This document shows positions 46,520-55,720 of a DNA stretch of 64,000 bases, piece after piece. This stretch comes from Luteibacter sp. OK325. Its GTDB lineage: Bacteria > Pseudomonadota > Gammaproteobacteria > Xanthomonadales > Rhodanobacteraceae. The first letter of the stretch is position 1. Each line of letters opens with the position of its first letter. The position numbers were made by a program, and so were the translations under genes. The notes beneath the pieces were generated by a model. The model saw only the letters and a program-made list of their open reading frames with translations. It searched no databases and was not told the origin of the DNA. The DNA lies in the NCBI RefSeq assembly GCF_003050935.1, contig NZ_QAOX01000006.1:186001-250000 (forward strand), given 5' to 3'.

Positions 46520-47512
46520 TCAATACCTCAACAGCGCCGAGGCCCAAGTAAACCCGCCACCGAAGGCCTCCAGCAGCAGGTTCTGGCCACGCTTGACCTT
46601 GCCCGAACGTACCGCGTAGTCGAGCGCCAACGGCACGGAGCCAGAGGAGGTGTTGGCGTGTTTGTCCACCGTGACGATGACCCGATCCATCGACATGTTC
46701 AGGCGCTTGGCCGTCGCTTCGATGATGCGCAGGTTCGCCTGGTGCGGAATCAGCCAGTCGATCTCATCTTCCTTCATGCCGGCATCCGCCAACGTCTCGC
46801 CGACCAGCGAATCGAGCGTCTTGACCGCGACCTTGAACACTTCGCGACCGAGCATGTTGATCTTCACGCCATGGTTCGGCGCATCCGTGAAGCCGGCGGA
46901 CACGCCAACCGGATTGAACAGCAAGTGCTTGAAACCACCATCGGCGCGCATGCGCGTGGTGAAGATGCCCGGCTCGTCGGAGGCTTCCAGCACGACCGCG
47001 CCCGCGCCGTCACCGAACAGTACGCAGGTTTCGCGCTCCGTCCAGTCGACCATGCGAGTGAGGGTTTCGGCGCCGATCACCAGGGCCTTCTTCGACTGGC
47101 CGCTGCGCACGAATGCATTGGCGATGCCCAGGGCGTAGACGAAGCCGGAGCACGCCGCGTTCACGTCAAATGCGGCGCAGCCGTTGGCACCCAGGCGGTG
47201 CTGCACAAGGCAGGCAGTGGACGGAAAAATGAGGTCGGGGGTGGTCGTACCGAGAATGATCAGGTCGATCTCGGTCGCCTTGACGCCAGCCGCCTCGAGG
47301 GCACGCTGGGCAGCGAGAAAGGCGAGATCGCCCGTGGTCTCGCCGTCGGCGGCGTAGTGGCGCTCGGAGATGCCGGTGCGCGTTCGGATCCACTCGTCGG
47401 TGGTCTCGACGATCTTTTCGAGGTCGGCATTGGTCACTACCCTATCGGGAAGTGCGCTACCGGTACCGATGATGCGGGCGTATTTCAGAACCGTTCCCCT
47501 GTTCAGGGCCAT
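46520..47512 (-). CDS. fabH: Beta-ketoacyl-ACP synthase III
   Basis: Initiates fatty-acid synthesis by condensing acyl-CoA with malonyl-ACP. Cys-His-Asn triad: NAACSGFVYALG (Cys), WLIPHQANLRIIEA (His) and DKHANTSSGSVPLAL (Asn). The C-terminus LLEAFGGGFTWASALLRY is typical. ATG 47512 (MALNRGTVLKYARIIG) gives 330 residues, but it has no clear Shine-Dalgarno. A CTG at 47488 with AGGGG 7 nt upstream (LKYARIIGTGS) matches the relatives' N-terminus better and may be the true start. It follows rpmF directly; plsX is not between them. Confidence 0.95.
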   Translation of the reverse strand: MALNRGTVLKYARIIGTGSALPDRVVTNADLEKIVETTDEWIRTRTGISERHYAADGETTGDLAFLAAQRALEAAGVKATEIDLIILGTTTPDLIFPSTACLVQHRLGANGCAAFDVNAACSGFVYALGIANAFVRSGQSKKALVIGAETLTRMVDWTERETCVLFGDGAGAVVLEASDEPGIFTTRMRADGGFKHLLFNPVGVSAGFTDAPNHGVKINMLGREVFKVAVKTLDSLVGETLADAGMKEDEIDWLIPHQANLRIIEATAKRLNMSMDRVIVTVDKHANTSSGSVPLALDYAVRSGKVKRGQNLLLEAFGGGFTWASALLRY

Positions 47513-47525
47513 GGGCCATAAACGC

Positions 47526-47549
47526 AAAACGGCGCGTTTCCGCGCCGCC
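47526..47549 (-). terminator. Hairpin between rpmF and fabH
   Basis: CGGCGCG/CGCGCCG with GAAA tetraloop, then TTTTGCGTTT on the minus strand. Could be partial termination between the ribosomal and fatty-acid parts of the operon. Confidence 0.6.
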
Positions 47550-47578
47550 TGCGTAGTGATCATCCCTGCGAAGGGAGA

Positions 47579-47773
47579 TCAGTCCTCGACGCTGACCGCA
47601 CCGCGGGTGTCGATGACCTTCTTACCGCGGTAGAAGCCATCTTTGGTCACGTGGTGACGCAGATGCACTTCGCCGCTGGTCGGATCGGTCGACAGCTGCA
47701 CGGTCGTCAGCGCGTCGTGCGAACGACGCATGCCACGGGTGGAAGGGGTCTTGCGGCTCTTGGCAACTGCCAT
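47579..47773 (-). CDS. rpmF: 50S ribosomal protein L32
   Basis: 64 residues with the family opening [24 protein letters not shown] (cut for length; [20 protein letters not shown] pattern) and [14 protein letters not shown]. The zinc-binding cysteines of some L32 proteins are absent, as is normal in many proteobacteria. 18 bp after yceD. Confidence 0.98.
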   Translation of the reverse strand: MAVAKSRKTPSTRGMRRSHDALTTVQLSTDPTSGEVHLRHHVTKDGFYRGKKVIDTRGAVSVED

Positions 47774-47791
47774 GACAAATCTCCAGCGAAA

Positions 47792-48307
47792 TTACTTTAT
47801 GAGTCCGCGGAGTGCCGCGAACGGGTTTTCAGACGTTTCCGGCGAGGGTTCTTCTTCCTCGTCGGCACCAACGATGTCATCGGGCAGCTCGTAATCCGGA
47901 TTGACCGGGACCAGGGGCAGCGCCAACAGCAGTTCATCTTCGATCGTCGCGACCAGGTCGAGCTTGCCGTCCTGTTCGACCAGAAGTGCCTCGTAACCCG
48001 GGGGCAACGCGGCTTCCTCACTTTCTTCGACAATCAGTCCGAGACGGGTATCGATCTCAACCGGAAGGACGAACGGTTCCAGCGAACGCTGACAGATCAC
48101 AGTCAACGGTGCCTTCGCACGAACGGCCACATAGGCGATATTGAACTCGTCGCGACCGAAGTCCAGCTCGTAGGTTACGTCGCCTTCGGGCGACGCAATA
48201 ACTTCTCCGAGACGGGCAAAAGCCGACACGGGAAGCGAGCCCTGGAACGAACGCCGCGCACGAACTTCGCGCCAAGCGTCCACGGACGATGGCAAGGTCA
48301 CGGACAT
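47792..48307 (-). CDS. yceD: YceD/DUF177 family, 23S rRNA accumulation protein
   Basis: 171 residues. DUF177 members precede rpmF in most bacteria and support 23S rRNA accumulation. The family cysteine-bearing core is here as TVICQRSLEPFVLPV (one Cys), with the acidic C-terminal half (DDIVGADEEEEPSPETSENPFAALRGL). ATG 48307 (MSVTLPSSVDAW). It heads the rpmF-fab operon, with a near-consensus promoter at 48317-48345 and so a very short leader. Confidence 0.92.
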   Translation of the reverse strand: MSVTLPSSVDAWREVRARRSFQGSLPVSAFARLGEVIASPEGDVTYELDFGRDEFNIAYVAVRAKAPLTVICQRSLEPFVLPVEIDTRLGLIVEESEEAALPPGYEALLVEQDGKLDLVATIEDELLLALPLVPVNPDYELPDDIVGADEEEEPSPETSENPFAALRGLIK

Positions 48308-48316
48308 AATCGGGAA

Positions 48317-48345
48317 ATGGTAGGCATCAACCTGCCTGAAGTCAA
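48317..48345 (-). promoter_or_regulatory. Promoter of the yceD-rpmF-fab operon
   Basis: Minus-strand TTGACT (48340-48345), 17-bp spacer, TACCAT (48317-48322). The predicted start would lie within a few nt of the yceD ATG at 48307. Confidence 0.55.
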
Positions 48346-48464
48346 CCGGTTAGCGGGTACAAACCGCAACACCGCGCACTTTTGCGCAGGCCGGGGCCTT
48401 TCGTGCAGACTCGCAGGTCAGGATGTAGTTTGCCGCAGCAAACCCAACAGGGGGAAGAGCTAGC

Positions 48465-48911
48465 GTGTTTTCTTTTGCTTATTATGCACTTGCGGCCATC
48501 ATCGTGGCCGCCATAGGGCTTTGTGCCTGGGCGGTGGCCCAGCAGCGGACCCGGCGACGCCACAGCGCGATGCAGGATCTGCTCGACAACGCCGACCGTC
48601 TCGAGGCTGATCTCAAGGACTGCCGCGATCGCCTCCAGCGCGCTCACTCCGTGATGTCGGTCAGCCCGGACGTGCCGGCCGCAGGCGAGGTCGAGGCGCA
48701 ACAGGCCGTCGACTCGGGGCTGCGCGCCCTCCTCCAGCAACGCCTGTGGATCCGCGACCGCGCCCCCGACGCCAGCCAGCGCGAGCTGGACGAGGCCGTC
48801 AACGGCCTGGTGCGGGCGCGTCATCAACTGGAACCGCGCCTGCGCGCCCTGGACGACGCGCAGAGCGCGCTCGACACGGCGGTGCGCGAGCACATTCACA
48901 AGGAATTCTGA
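48465..48911 (+). CDS. Membrane-anchored coiled-coil protein, unknown
   Basis: 148 residues with one N-terminal membrane helix (about 5-25, AYYALAAIIVAAIGLCAWAVA) and a long helical, charged remainder with heptad character (about 32-145). No family is recognised. GTG start at 48465 after GGAAGAG. The stop is directly followed by maf (1 bp gap), so the two are co-translated. It is divergent from yceD across a 157-bp gap that holds both promoters. Confidence 0.7.
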   Translation: MFSFAYYALAAIIVAAIGLCAWAVAQQRTRRRHSAMQDLLDNADRLEADLKDCRDRLQRAHSVMSVSPDVPAAGEVEAQQAVDSGLRALLQQRLWIRDRAPDASQRELDEAVNGLVRARHQLEPRLRALDDAQSALDTAVREHIHKEF

Positions 48912-48912
48912 A

Positions 48913-49497
48913 GTGTCCGCGCAGCCCGTCGTCATCCTCGCCTCCACGTCCGCATACCGCGCCAGCCTGCTCCGGCGACTGCTGGACCGATTCGAGCAGG
49001 CGTCCCCGGGCACCGACGAAGTTCCCCTGCCCGGTGAAGCGCCCGCGGCGCGAGCGGCACGCCTGGCCGAAGCCAAGGCACGTGCCATCGCCTCGACACG
49101 CACCGGTTGCGTGGTCATCGGCTCGGACCAGGTGGCAGACCTCGAAGGCACCGTCCTCGATAAACCGGGCACCGTGCACGCGGCGCACCGCCAGCTGGCC
49201 GCCAGTTCAGGGCGAGAGGTGGTCTTCCACACTGCCGTGTGCGTGGTCGATGCCAGCGGCAAGGCATCGTTTCACGTCGACGAAACGCGGGTGCATTTCC
49301 GTCACCTATCCGCCCAGGACATCGAACGCTACGTGGAACGCGAACGCCCGCTGGACTGCGCAGGAAGCTTCAAATGCGAAGGCCTGGGCATCGCCCTGTT
49401 CGAGCGGATCGTCAATGAAGACCCGACCGCACTGATCGGCTTGCCGCTGATAGCGACCTGCCGCTTACTTCGCGACGCCGGGATCGCCCTGCCCTGA
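48913..49497 (+). CDS. Maf-family nucleotide pyrophosphatase (YceF-like)
   Basis: Maf/HAM1-type house-cleaning enzyme that hydrolyses non-canonical nucleoside triphosphates; the YceF group prefers 7-methyl-GTP. Motifs: ILASTSAYRASLL (about 8-20), SDQVADLEGTVLDKPG (about 71-86) and CAGSFKCEGLGIALFE (about 148-163). 194 residues, GTG start at 48913. Its last 33 nt overlap the convergent GT39-type gene. Confidence 0.92.
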   Translation: MSAQPVVILASTSAYRASLLRRLLDRFEQASPGTDEVPLPGEAPAARAARLAEAKARAIASTRTGCVVIGSDQVADLEGTVLDKPGTVHAAHRQLAASSGREVVFHTAVCVVDASGKASFHVDETRVHFRHLSAQDIERYVERERPLDCAGSFKCEGLGIALFERIVNEDPTALIGLPLIATCRLLRDAGIALP

Positions 49498-51102
49498 CGA
49501 GGTGCGCAAGGCGATAACCGACGCACGGTACGCCTCGCGCCAGACCACGCAGTCATCGGGATTGCCGAGGCCACCAGGTGCAGCTCGCGCCGTGGCGTTG
49601 TAGAGTGCAAAGCGTCGCCGCCCGTCGAACAGATCCAGCCGTGCCGCGGGTCCGGCGATGTCGACGCGCGAGCATACCGAGGCAAGCCAGTCGCGCTTTT
49701 CGCGTTCGCGCAACGAGGTTTCGTCGACGACCAGCAACACGCGTTGGCCTGCATGTTTCGCCAGGCCCGCTTCATCGAAACCCCATGCGGCAAGCTGCGG
49801 CGCGCGGCCATGCTTCGTGTTCAACGGGCTGTCGAGCGAATACACCTCACGAGAACCGCCGAGCTCGAAACGAAGCTCCGCCGCCAGCATGAAATTGTCG
49901 GCGACGACCAGGGCCGAGGGCTCCCTGGCCAGTTGCGCGCGCACCGCGTCGCTGCTTTCGCGCCAACCGGTGAAGTTGGACGGAAAAGCCTTTACGCCGG
50001 CAAGTACGCGAGCGCCGTCCGGCGAGGCGGCCAGGCCGAGGTAACCCAGGCCGGCGAGCAGGCCAAGACCCGCGAGGACGAAGCCGGCCAGCGCCACCCG
50101 GCGCCACACGCGCCCGGCCTCCGCCAGCAGCGAAGGCAAAACCGCGCAAAGAAGCACGTAGCCAGGCAGCGGCCAATGCGCGCGAAAACGAACGTCGTCG
50201 GCAAACAGGCCGAGTACGAAATAGAGGACGACAAAGCTACCGGCGACCGTCGCGACCACATCGAAGGGAGCCTCGCCACGTCGCCGCCAGGCTTGCCACA
50301 ACGCCCACATCAGCACCGCCCATGCCAGGGGCGTGCATGCGCCGGCCTGCTCAAGAGGCTGGACCAGGGCATCCGCATGGAACCGCCAGGGATTGCGCTC
50401 CACCAGTTGGAACGCGACACCCGCGCCGCGCGCGGCGACGTTATAAATCAGCAACGGAATCAAACCTAGCGAAGCCACCGCCATGGCCAGCCACAAGCCG
50501 GGACGCCGCCACTGCTCGTGGCCTCGTGGCGTGGCCAGCAGGAACAACAGGCCGGCCAGCATCGGCATGGCCGCGCGGTAGTGGGTCGCCCAGGCAATGG
50601 CCAGCCCGACGCCGAGCAGGCACCAGTCACGCGTGCGATTCGTCTCCAGTGCAGCCAGCAATCCCTGGGTAGCCAGGACCATGGCGAACGTCAGCGGCAC
50701 ATCGGGCAAGGCCAGTACGCCCAGGCTGCCCACCAGCGGCAGCAGCAAGGCGAAGGTCGCCGCCTGCCACCGCGCGACCTCACCGCCAAGCCGCTTCGCG
50801 ATGCCGCCGACCTGCCACGGCAGCACCGCCCCGATGAGCAGGAACGGCAAGCGCATGGCGAGACGCCCATGGCCGAAGACCCCTTCGGACAAGGCGATCA
50901 GCCAGGCCGTCAGCGGCGGCAGGTCGCTATAGCCCCAGGCGGGCGAAAGGCTCTCCTGCCAGTAGAAGGCCTCGTCACCGAAGGGCGACAACGTGGCCGC
51001 TATGAGGATCTTGAGCAGCAAGGCCACGACGAACATGACGAGGAACATGCCTCGCCACGATCGCATCGGCGCCGCTACACTGGAACGCTCAAACATCGAC
51101 AT
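49465..51102 (-). CDS. GT39/ArnT-like membrane glycosyltransferase
   Basis: Polytopic glycosyltransferase of the dolichyl/undecaprenyl-phosphate-mannose type. About 11-12 membrane helices in the first 360 residues, with the first-loop catalytic-type acidic pair in FGDEAFYWQESL (about 41-52). The C-terminal 190 residues form a periplasmic domain. The acceptor (lipid A, protein or glycan) is not known. ATG 51102 gives 545 residues; ATG 51096 is equally possible and ATG 51126 would overlap moxR. Convergent 33-nt overlap with maf. Confidence 0.85.
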   Translation of the reverse strand: MSMFERSSVAAPMRSWRGMFLVMFVVALLLKILIAATLSPFGDEAFYWQESLSPAWGYSDLPPLTAWLIALSEGVFGHGRLAMRLPFLLIGAVLPWQVGGIAKRLGGEVARWQAATFALLLPLVGSLGVLALPDVPLTFAMVLATQGLLAALETNRTRDWCLLGVGLAIAWATHYRAAMPMLAGLLFLLATPRGHEQWRRPGLWLAMAVASLGLIPLLIYNVAARGAGVAFQLVERNPWRFHADALVQPLEQAGACTPLAWAVLMWALWQAWRRRGEAPFDVVATVAGSFVVLYFVLGLFADDVRFRAHWPLPGYVLLCAVLPSLLAEAGRVWRRVALAGFVLAGLGLLAGLGYLGLAASPDGARVLAGVKAFPSNFTGWRESSDAVRAQLAREPSALVVADNFMLAAELRFELGGSREVYSLDSPLNTKHGRAPQLAAWGFDEAGLAKHAGQRVLLVVDETSLREREKRDWLASVCSRVDIAGPAARLDLFDGRRRFALYNATARAAPGGLGNPDDCVVWREAYRASVIALRTSSGQGDPGVAK

Positions 51103-51131
51103 TGCCAGGCTTGGGGGCACACGCATCGATC

Positions 51132-52073
51132 ATGTCAGCGACGACTCCGCTCAACGATGAAATGCTCCGCCACCGACTGGATGGCGCACTGGCACAGGTC
51201 AACGGCGTGCTGCTCGGCAAGCCACGCCAGGTCAAGCTGGCCTTCACCTGCCTTATCGCAGGCGGCCACCTTCTCCTCGAAGATGTACCCGGCGTAGGCA
51301 AGACCACGCTGGCGCACGCTTTGGCCGCCACTTTCGATCTCGAATTCCAGCGCATCCAGTTCACCAGCGACCTCCTGCCATCGGACATTATCGGGGTCAG
51401 CGTCTACGAGCGCGAGACGGGGCAGTTTCGATTCCATGCGGGGCCCATCTTTACCAGCCTCCTGCTTGCCGACGAAATCAACCGTGCCACGCCGAAATCG
51501 CAGAGTGCCCTGCTCGAGGCCATGGCCGAGGGCCAGACCACGGTCGACGGCGTCACCCACGAGCTGCCCAAGCCGTTCTTCGTCGTCGCCACGCAGAATC
51601 CGCTCGACCTGGCCGGTACCTTCCCGCTGCCCGACTCTCAGCTGGATCGCTTCATGCTGCGACTCAGCCTGGACTATCCCGATCCCGCCGCCGAACGCGC
51701 GCTGCTCATCGGCGAAGACCGCCGCGACATGATGGCCTCGCTGAAACCGCGCCTGGACGCCGTCGCGATCAGCCAGCTGCATGCGGCCGCGCAGGCGGTC
51801 AAGGTCAGCAGCACCTTGCTCGACTATCTACAGGCCCTGCTGACAGCCAGCCGCAAGCACAATGAAGTTCGCGTCGGTCTCTCGCCGCGCGCCGGGCTGG
51901 CGCTGCTCGCTGCTTCGCGCGCCTGGGCGATGATCAGCGGTCGCGACTACGTCATCCCTGAAGACGTCCAGACGGTTTTCGTACCGACCGCCGCACATCG
52001 ACTGGTACCGGGCCGAGGCAGTCACCGCGAGGCGATCGCGCGAGCGATCCTCGCCGAGACCGCGGTGCCCTGA
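51132..52073 (+). CDS. MoxR-family AAA+ ATPase
   Basis: MoxR ATPases act as chaperones that assemble or activate partner complexes, usually with a DUF58/VWA protein. 313 residues with Walker A LLLEDVPGVGKTTLA (about 50-64), Walker B LLADEINRATPKSQSALLEAM and sensor 1 FFVVATQNPLD. ATG 51132 (MSATTPLNDEML) is used, without a clear Shine-Dalgarno; a TTG at 51102 in the same frame is possible. The stop overlaps the DUF58 start as TGATG. Confidence 0.94.
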   Translation: MSATTPLNDEMLRHRLDGALAQVNGVLLGKPRQVKLAFTCLIAGGHLLLEDVPGVGKTTLAHALAATFDLEFQRIQFTSDLLPSDIIGVSVYERETGQFRFHAGPIFTSLLLADEINRATPKSQSALLEAMAEGQTTVDGVTHELPKPFFVVATQNPLDLAGTFPLPDSQLDRFMLRLSLDYPDPAAERALLIGEDRRDMMASLKPRLDAVAISQLHAAAQAVKVSSTLLDYLQALLTASRKHNEVRVGLSPRAGLALLAASRAWAMISGRDYVIPEDVQTVFVPTAAHRLVPGRGSHREAIARAILAETAVP

Positions 52074-53029
52074 TGCCACCAGCGGGCGAGCGGATCGTGG
52101 CGTGGGCGGAACGGAGGTTGCCTTCGCTGACCCGAATGCGCAGGCGCGAGCCATTGCCGATCCTGCTCCATCGCCGTCGCATCTACATCGTGCCGACCGG
52201 CTTCGGCCTCGGCTTCTCGCTGCTGCTGGCCGTCATGCTTGTCGGTGCGCTGAACTACGCGAATAACGCCGCGCTGATGATGACCTGCCTGCTTGGCGCG
52301 GCAACCGTAGGAAGCATGCTGGTAGCCTTTCGTACGCTCAACGGTGTATCCGTCGGTGGCTTGCGCGCAGGCACCGCTCGTGCGGGCGAGGCGATCCGGG
52401 TCTCCCTCGACATCGCTGCGAACCAGCGCGAGCGCATGGCCGTGCGCCTCGATGTCGCCGGCCGTGAACACGTGGTCGTGGTGACACCGGCCACGCCGAC
52501 GGCGATCGAGTTCGCACTGGACACCGACTTTCGCGGTTGGCAGTCGCTTCCGCGCATGCGGCTGCACACCACCTGGCCGCTGGGCATGTTCCGCGCGTGG
52601 AGCTGGCTCAATCCGGATAACCCGGTGTTGGTCTATCCCCGTCCCGAGTCACTTGGACCGACGCCCTTCGAGCCGGAAGGCGACGCCGATCGAGGCCGTC
52701 CGCGCGCCGGCGACGAACTGGCCGCGTTGCGCGACTATCGTCCGGGCGACCCACGCCGGCAAATCGCCTGGAAGCTCAGCGCGCGCCACCATGGCCTGCT
52801 CGTCAAAGACCTGGAGCAGCCCGCGCCGAAGGAAGACTGGCGCCTGGACTGGGACAGCATGCATGGGCTCGACGATGAATCGCGCATCTCCCGGCTCGCT
52901 CGCTGGATCGATGAGGCAAAGGATTCGGGAAGGCGCTGGAGCCTGCGTCTGCCGGACGGCTACTTCGATATCGCGCAGGGCGACGAGCACTACCACCGCT
53001 GCATGACGGCACTGGCCTTGCGCCCATGA
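52073..53029 (+). CDS. DUF58 protein (MoxR partner)
   Basis: 318 residues with two N-terminal membrane helices (about 40-80, RIYIVPTGFGLGFSLLLAVML and following) and a DUF58 core, DYRPGDPRRQIAWKLSARHHGLLVK (about 220-245; D-x-R-x-GD-xx-R-x-I-x-W). The VWA-like second half is short. In family operons it works with MoxR and a transglutaminase in envelope functions. TGATG coupling to moxR, 4-nt overlap with the transglutaminase gene. Confidence 0.92.
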   Translation: MPPAGERIVAWAERRLPSLTRMRRREPLPILLHRRRIYIVPTGFGLGFSLLLAVMLVGALNYANNAALMMTCLLGAATVGSMLVAFRTLNGVSVGGLRAGTARAGEAIRVSLDIAANQRERMAVRLDVAGREHVVVVTPATPTAIEFALDTDFRGWQSLPRMRLHTTWPLGMFRAWSWLNPDNPVLVYPRPESLGPTPFEPEGDADRGRPRAGDELAALRDYRPGDPRRQIAWKLSARHHGLLVKDLEQPAPKEDWRLDWDSMHGLDDESRISRLARWIDEAKDSGRRWSLRLPDGYFDIAQGDEHYHRCMTALALRP

Positions 53030-55023
53030 CGCGTTTTCGCCTTTCGCTGACGCGTGCCCCGGTCGACGAGCCTCTCCTGGCGCGCCGCCCCTTCGACCTG
53101 CTCTGCCTGACCATGGCCTGCGTGCTCGGCGTGCACGCGCTGCACCTGCCCTGGTGGCTCACGCTTACCCTCGCCGGCGTCCTTGCGGCACGCTGGCGCC
53201 AACGCCGCAGTGGCGGACGCAACGCGCCGTTCTGGATCAAGCTGCCGCTCATTGTCCTGCTCCTGGCGGTGGTCATCGCTTACTACGGCACCTTGTTCGG
53301 GCGCGAGCCGGGCAGCGCCTTCGCCGTCGGCCTGCTCGTCCTGAAGATGCTCGAAAGCGAGCATCGTCGCGATGCGCGAGTGGCGATCGCCTTTGGCTGC
53401 TTCGGATTGATGAGCGCCCTGCTGTTCGACCAGGGCATCGCTGCCAGCTTTGTCGTAGCGCTGGGCCTGGTGCCCGCTGTCGCCACGTTACGATCACTCG
53501 AAGTGGTCGACCCGGACCTGCGGCCGCTGCGGCGCGAACTGTTACCCGTGCTGATCACCTTGCTCGCCGCCGTCCCGCTGGCCCTGTTCGCCTTCGTCTT
53601 CGTCCCTCGCCTGAACTCGCCCCTATGGGGTGCCCCGACTGCGGACCGAGCCGTGACGGGACTTTCCGATCGCATGGCGCCGGGTGAGATGGCCGAAGTA
53701 CTGACGGACGACACGCCGGCGATGCGCGTGACGTTCGACGACGCCCCACCGATGAGCGCGAGCCGTTACTTCCGCGCGTACACGATGACGAACTTCGACG
53801 GCCAGAGCTGGCGCCCGGACTACGACGGCGGCTCACGCAGTTCGGGCACGCTGGAAGGCCAACCCCGTTTCAACTACGAGATCACCCTCGAGCCGACACG
53901 CCAGCGGGTACTCCCCGTCATGGACATGCCGGTGAGCGCTCCCGACGACGCCAGGCTACGCATCGACCGCACCGTCGAGGCGGACCGCCGCATCGACGAG
54001 GTGTATCGCTATCACGCCTCAGCAGCCACCGATTACCGACTCGACGCAACCATCGACGGCCGCCAGCGTCGCCAGGCACTTCAGCTACCGAACGACGTGG
54101 GACCGCGGGCGCGCGAACTTGCGGCCAGCTGGGCCGGCAAGTTCGGTAACGATCACCTCGCCATCGCGCGTGCCGCCCTGGCCATGTTCCATGACGGTGG
54201 CTTCCGCTACACCCTCGCGCCGGCACCGCTCGGTCGCGATCGCATCGACGACTTCCTGTTCCAGACCCGCGAAGGATTCTGCGAGCACTTCTCTTCCACC
54301 TTCACCTTCCTGATGCGGGCCGCCGGTGTACCCGCACGCGTGGTCACCGGCTATCAGGGCGGCTACTGGAACAAGCTCGGCTCCTACCTTCTCGTACGCC
54401 ACGCCGATGCGCATGCCTGGTCGGAAGTCTGGCTGGAGGGACGCGGTTGGGTACGCTTCGATCCCACCGGCGCCGTCCGACCGGAGCGCGTCAGCCTGGG
54501 CGCGGCTGCGGCCGCGGCCGGCAGCAGCAGCGAGGGCGGCCTGTTCGACATGGCATGGTTGCGCAATGCGCGCGATCGCTGGGATGTGGTCAACCAATGG
54601 TGGAACCAGGCCGTTAACGGCTTCGACGCGCTTCGTCAGCAAGGCATCCTGCAACCGTTCGGCATCCGTCAGACGGACGTCGGCGATCTTGCGATCATCC
54701 TCGCCGTCGGCTGTGCGTTGCTGGTTGCCGGTGCACTGGGTTGGGCCATGTTCCAGCGACGTGAAGGCGATGCGTTGGATGCGTGGATGCAACGTCTCGA
54801 GCGAAAGCTCGCACGTACAGGCGTGACGCGACGGACCGGTGAAGGTCCGCGTCACTACCTCGCTCGCGCGGCCCGCTCGCTGCCCGCCCAGCGAAATGCC
54901 CTGGAAAGGTTGAGCCAGCTTTACTTGCGGTCACGCTACGCCTATGACGAACCGCCGCCTGAATCCCTCAGCGAATTCAGGCGACAGGTGAAGGAATTTA
55001 AGGCGCGCCGCGTGGTCAAATAA
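53026..55023 (+). CDS. TgpA-type membrane transglutaminase-fold protein
   Basis: 665 residues. Five or six N-terminal membrane helices (about 25-200), then a DUF3488-like periplasmic part, a transglutaminase core with the Cys-His-Asp triad (GFCEHFSSTFTFLMRAAG, HADAHAWSEVW and VRFDPTGAV, about 425-485) and one C-terminal helix (about 553-572). A cytoplasmic tail follows (DUF4129-like). Pseudomonas TgpA is a periplasmic enzyme of unknown essential role; substrates here are unknown. Third gene of the moxR operon. Confidence 0.93.
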   Translation: MTRFRLSLTRAPVDEPLLARRPFDLLCLTMACVLGVHALHLPWWLTLTLAGVLAARWRQRRSGGRNAPFWIKLPLIVLLLAVVIAYYGTLFGREPGSAFAVGLLVLKMLESEHRRDARVAIAFGCFGLMSALLFDQGIAASFVVALGLVPAVATLRSLEVVDPDLRPLRRELLPVLITLLAAVPLALFAFVFVPRLNSPLWGAPTADRAVTGLSDRMAPGEMAEVLTDDTPAMRVTFDDAPPMSASRYFRAYTMTNFDGQSWRPDYDGGSRSSGTLEGQPRFNYEITLEPTRQRVLPVMDMPVSAPDDARLRIDRTVEADRRIDEVYRYHASAATDYRLDATIDGRQRRQALQLPNDVGPRARELAASWAGKFGNDHLAIARAALAMFHDGGFRYTLAPAPLGRDRIDDFLFQTREGFCEHFSSTFTFLMRAAGVPARVVTGYQGGYWNKLGSYLLVRHADAHAWSEVWLEGRGWVRFDPTGAVRPERVSLGAAAAAAGSSSEGGLFDMAWLRNARDRWDVVNQWWNQAVNGFDALRQQGILQPFGIRQTDVGDLAIILAVGCALLVAGALGWAMFQRREGDALDAWMQRLERKLARTGVTRRTGEGPRHYLARAARSLPAQRNALERLSQLYLRSRYAYDEPPPESLSEFRRQVKEFKARRVVK

Positions 55024-55066
55024 GGACATGGCATCGGCCGTGTCCGGTGCCTCTGGGAGATGTGAC

Positions 55067-55660
55067 ATGTCCATGTACAAACCGCTGGTCATCGCCGCCG
55101 CGACGCTGGCCCTGGGCGCATGCGCCACAGTGCCGCAGCCGCTGCAGGGCCAGTTCAACGACGTCTCGACGTCCGGCGCGCAACAGGGCGGTGCCCCGGG
55201 CGCGAAGGTCCGTTGGGGCGGCGAGATCATCAAGACGGAGCCGGGTCCGCAGCAGACCTGCTTCTTCGTGCTGTCCGAACCGCTCGACGACGAAGCCCGC
55301 CCGACCGCCAGCAAGTCCGACAGCCAGGGCCGCTTCGTGGCCTGCCGCGACGGCTTCTACGATCCCGAAGTGTTCACCCGCGGTCGCGAGATCACGGTCA
55401 CGGGTACGCTGCACGGCGCCGTCTCGCAGAAGGTTGGCGACTTCGACTACGCCTACCCGCGCGTCGAGGCCGACGTGGTTTACCTCTGGCCGAAGCGCGT
55501 GCCGATCCAGCGCTACGGGCCGGGCTTCTATGACCCGTTCTGGGGTCCTGGCTTCGGTCCGGGCTGGGGTCCGTACGGTTATGGTCCGTGGGGCGACCCC
55601 TACTGGTACCGCCCGCGCACGATCATCGTGCGGCCGCCTCCGGCCCCGCGCGGTCGTTGA
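55067..55660 (+). CDS. Slp-family outer-membrane lipoprotein
   Basis: 197 residues with a lipobox (LALGAC, lipidation Cys at about residue 19), then the Slp domain (VRWGGEIIKTEP..., CFFVLSEPLDDEARP, FYDPEVFTRGREITVTG). The C-terminal 45 residues are rich in Gly, Pro, Tyr and Trp (GPGFGPGWGPYGYGPWGDP). ATG 55067 follows GGGAG at 7 nt. 43 bp downstream of tgpA and ending in a strong terminator, so probably in the same operon. Confidence 0.88.
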   Translation: MSMYKPLVIAAATLALGACATVPQPLQGQFNDVSTSGAQQGGAPGAKVRWGGEIIKTEPGPQQTCFFVLSEPLDDEARPTASKSDSQGRFVACRDGFYDPEVFTRGREITVTGTLHGAVSQKVGDFDYAYPRVEADVVYLWPKRVPIQRYGPGFYDPFWGPGFGPGWGPYGYGPWGDPYWYRPRTIIVRPPPAPRGR

Positions 55661-55666
55661 TCCATC

Positions 55667-55696
55667 AAAAAAGCCGGCTCGCGCCGGCTTTTTTTT
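55667..55696 (+). terminator. Terminator of the moxR-slp operon
   Basis: GCCGGC/GCCGGC with loop TCGC, six As before and eight Ts after (55673-55696). Confidence 0.9.
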
Positions 55697-55720
55697 GCAC
55701 TGTTGTTCCGCACCGCTATT

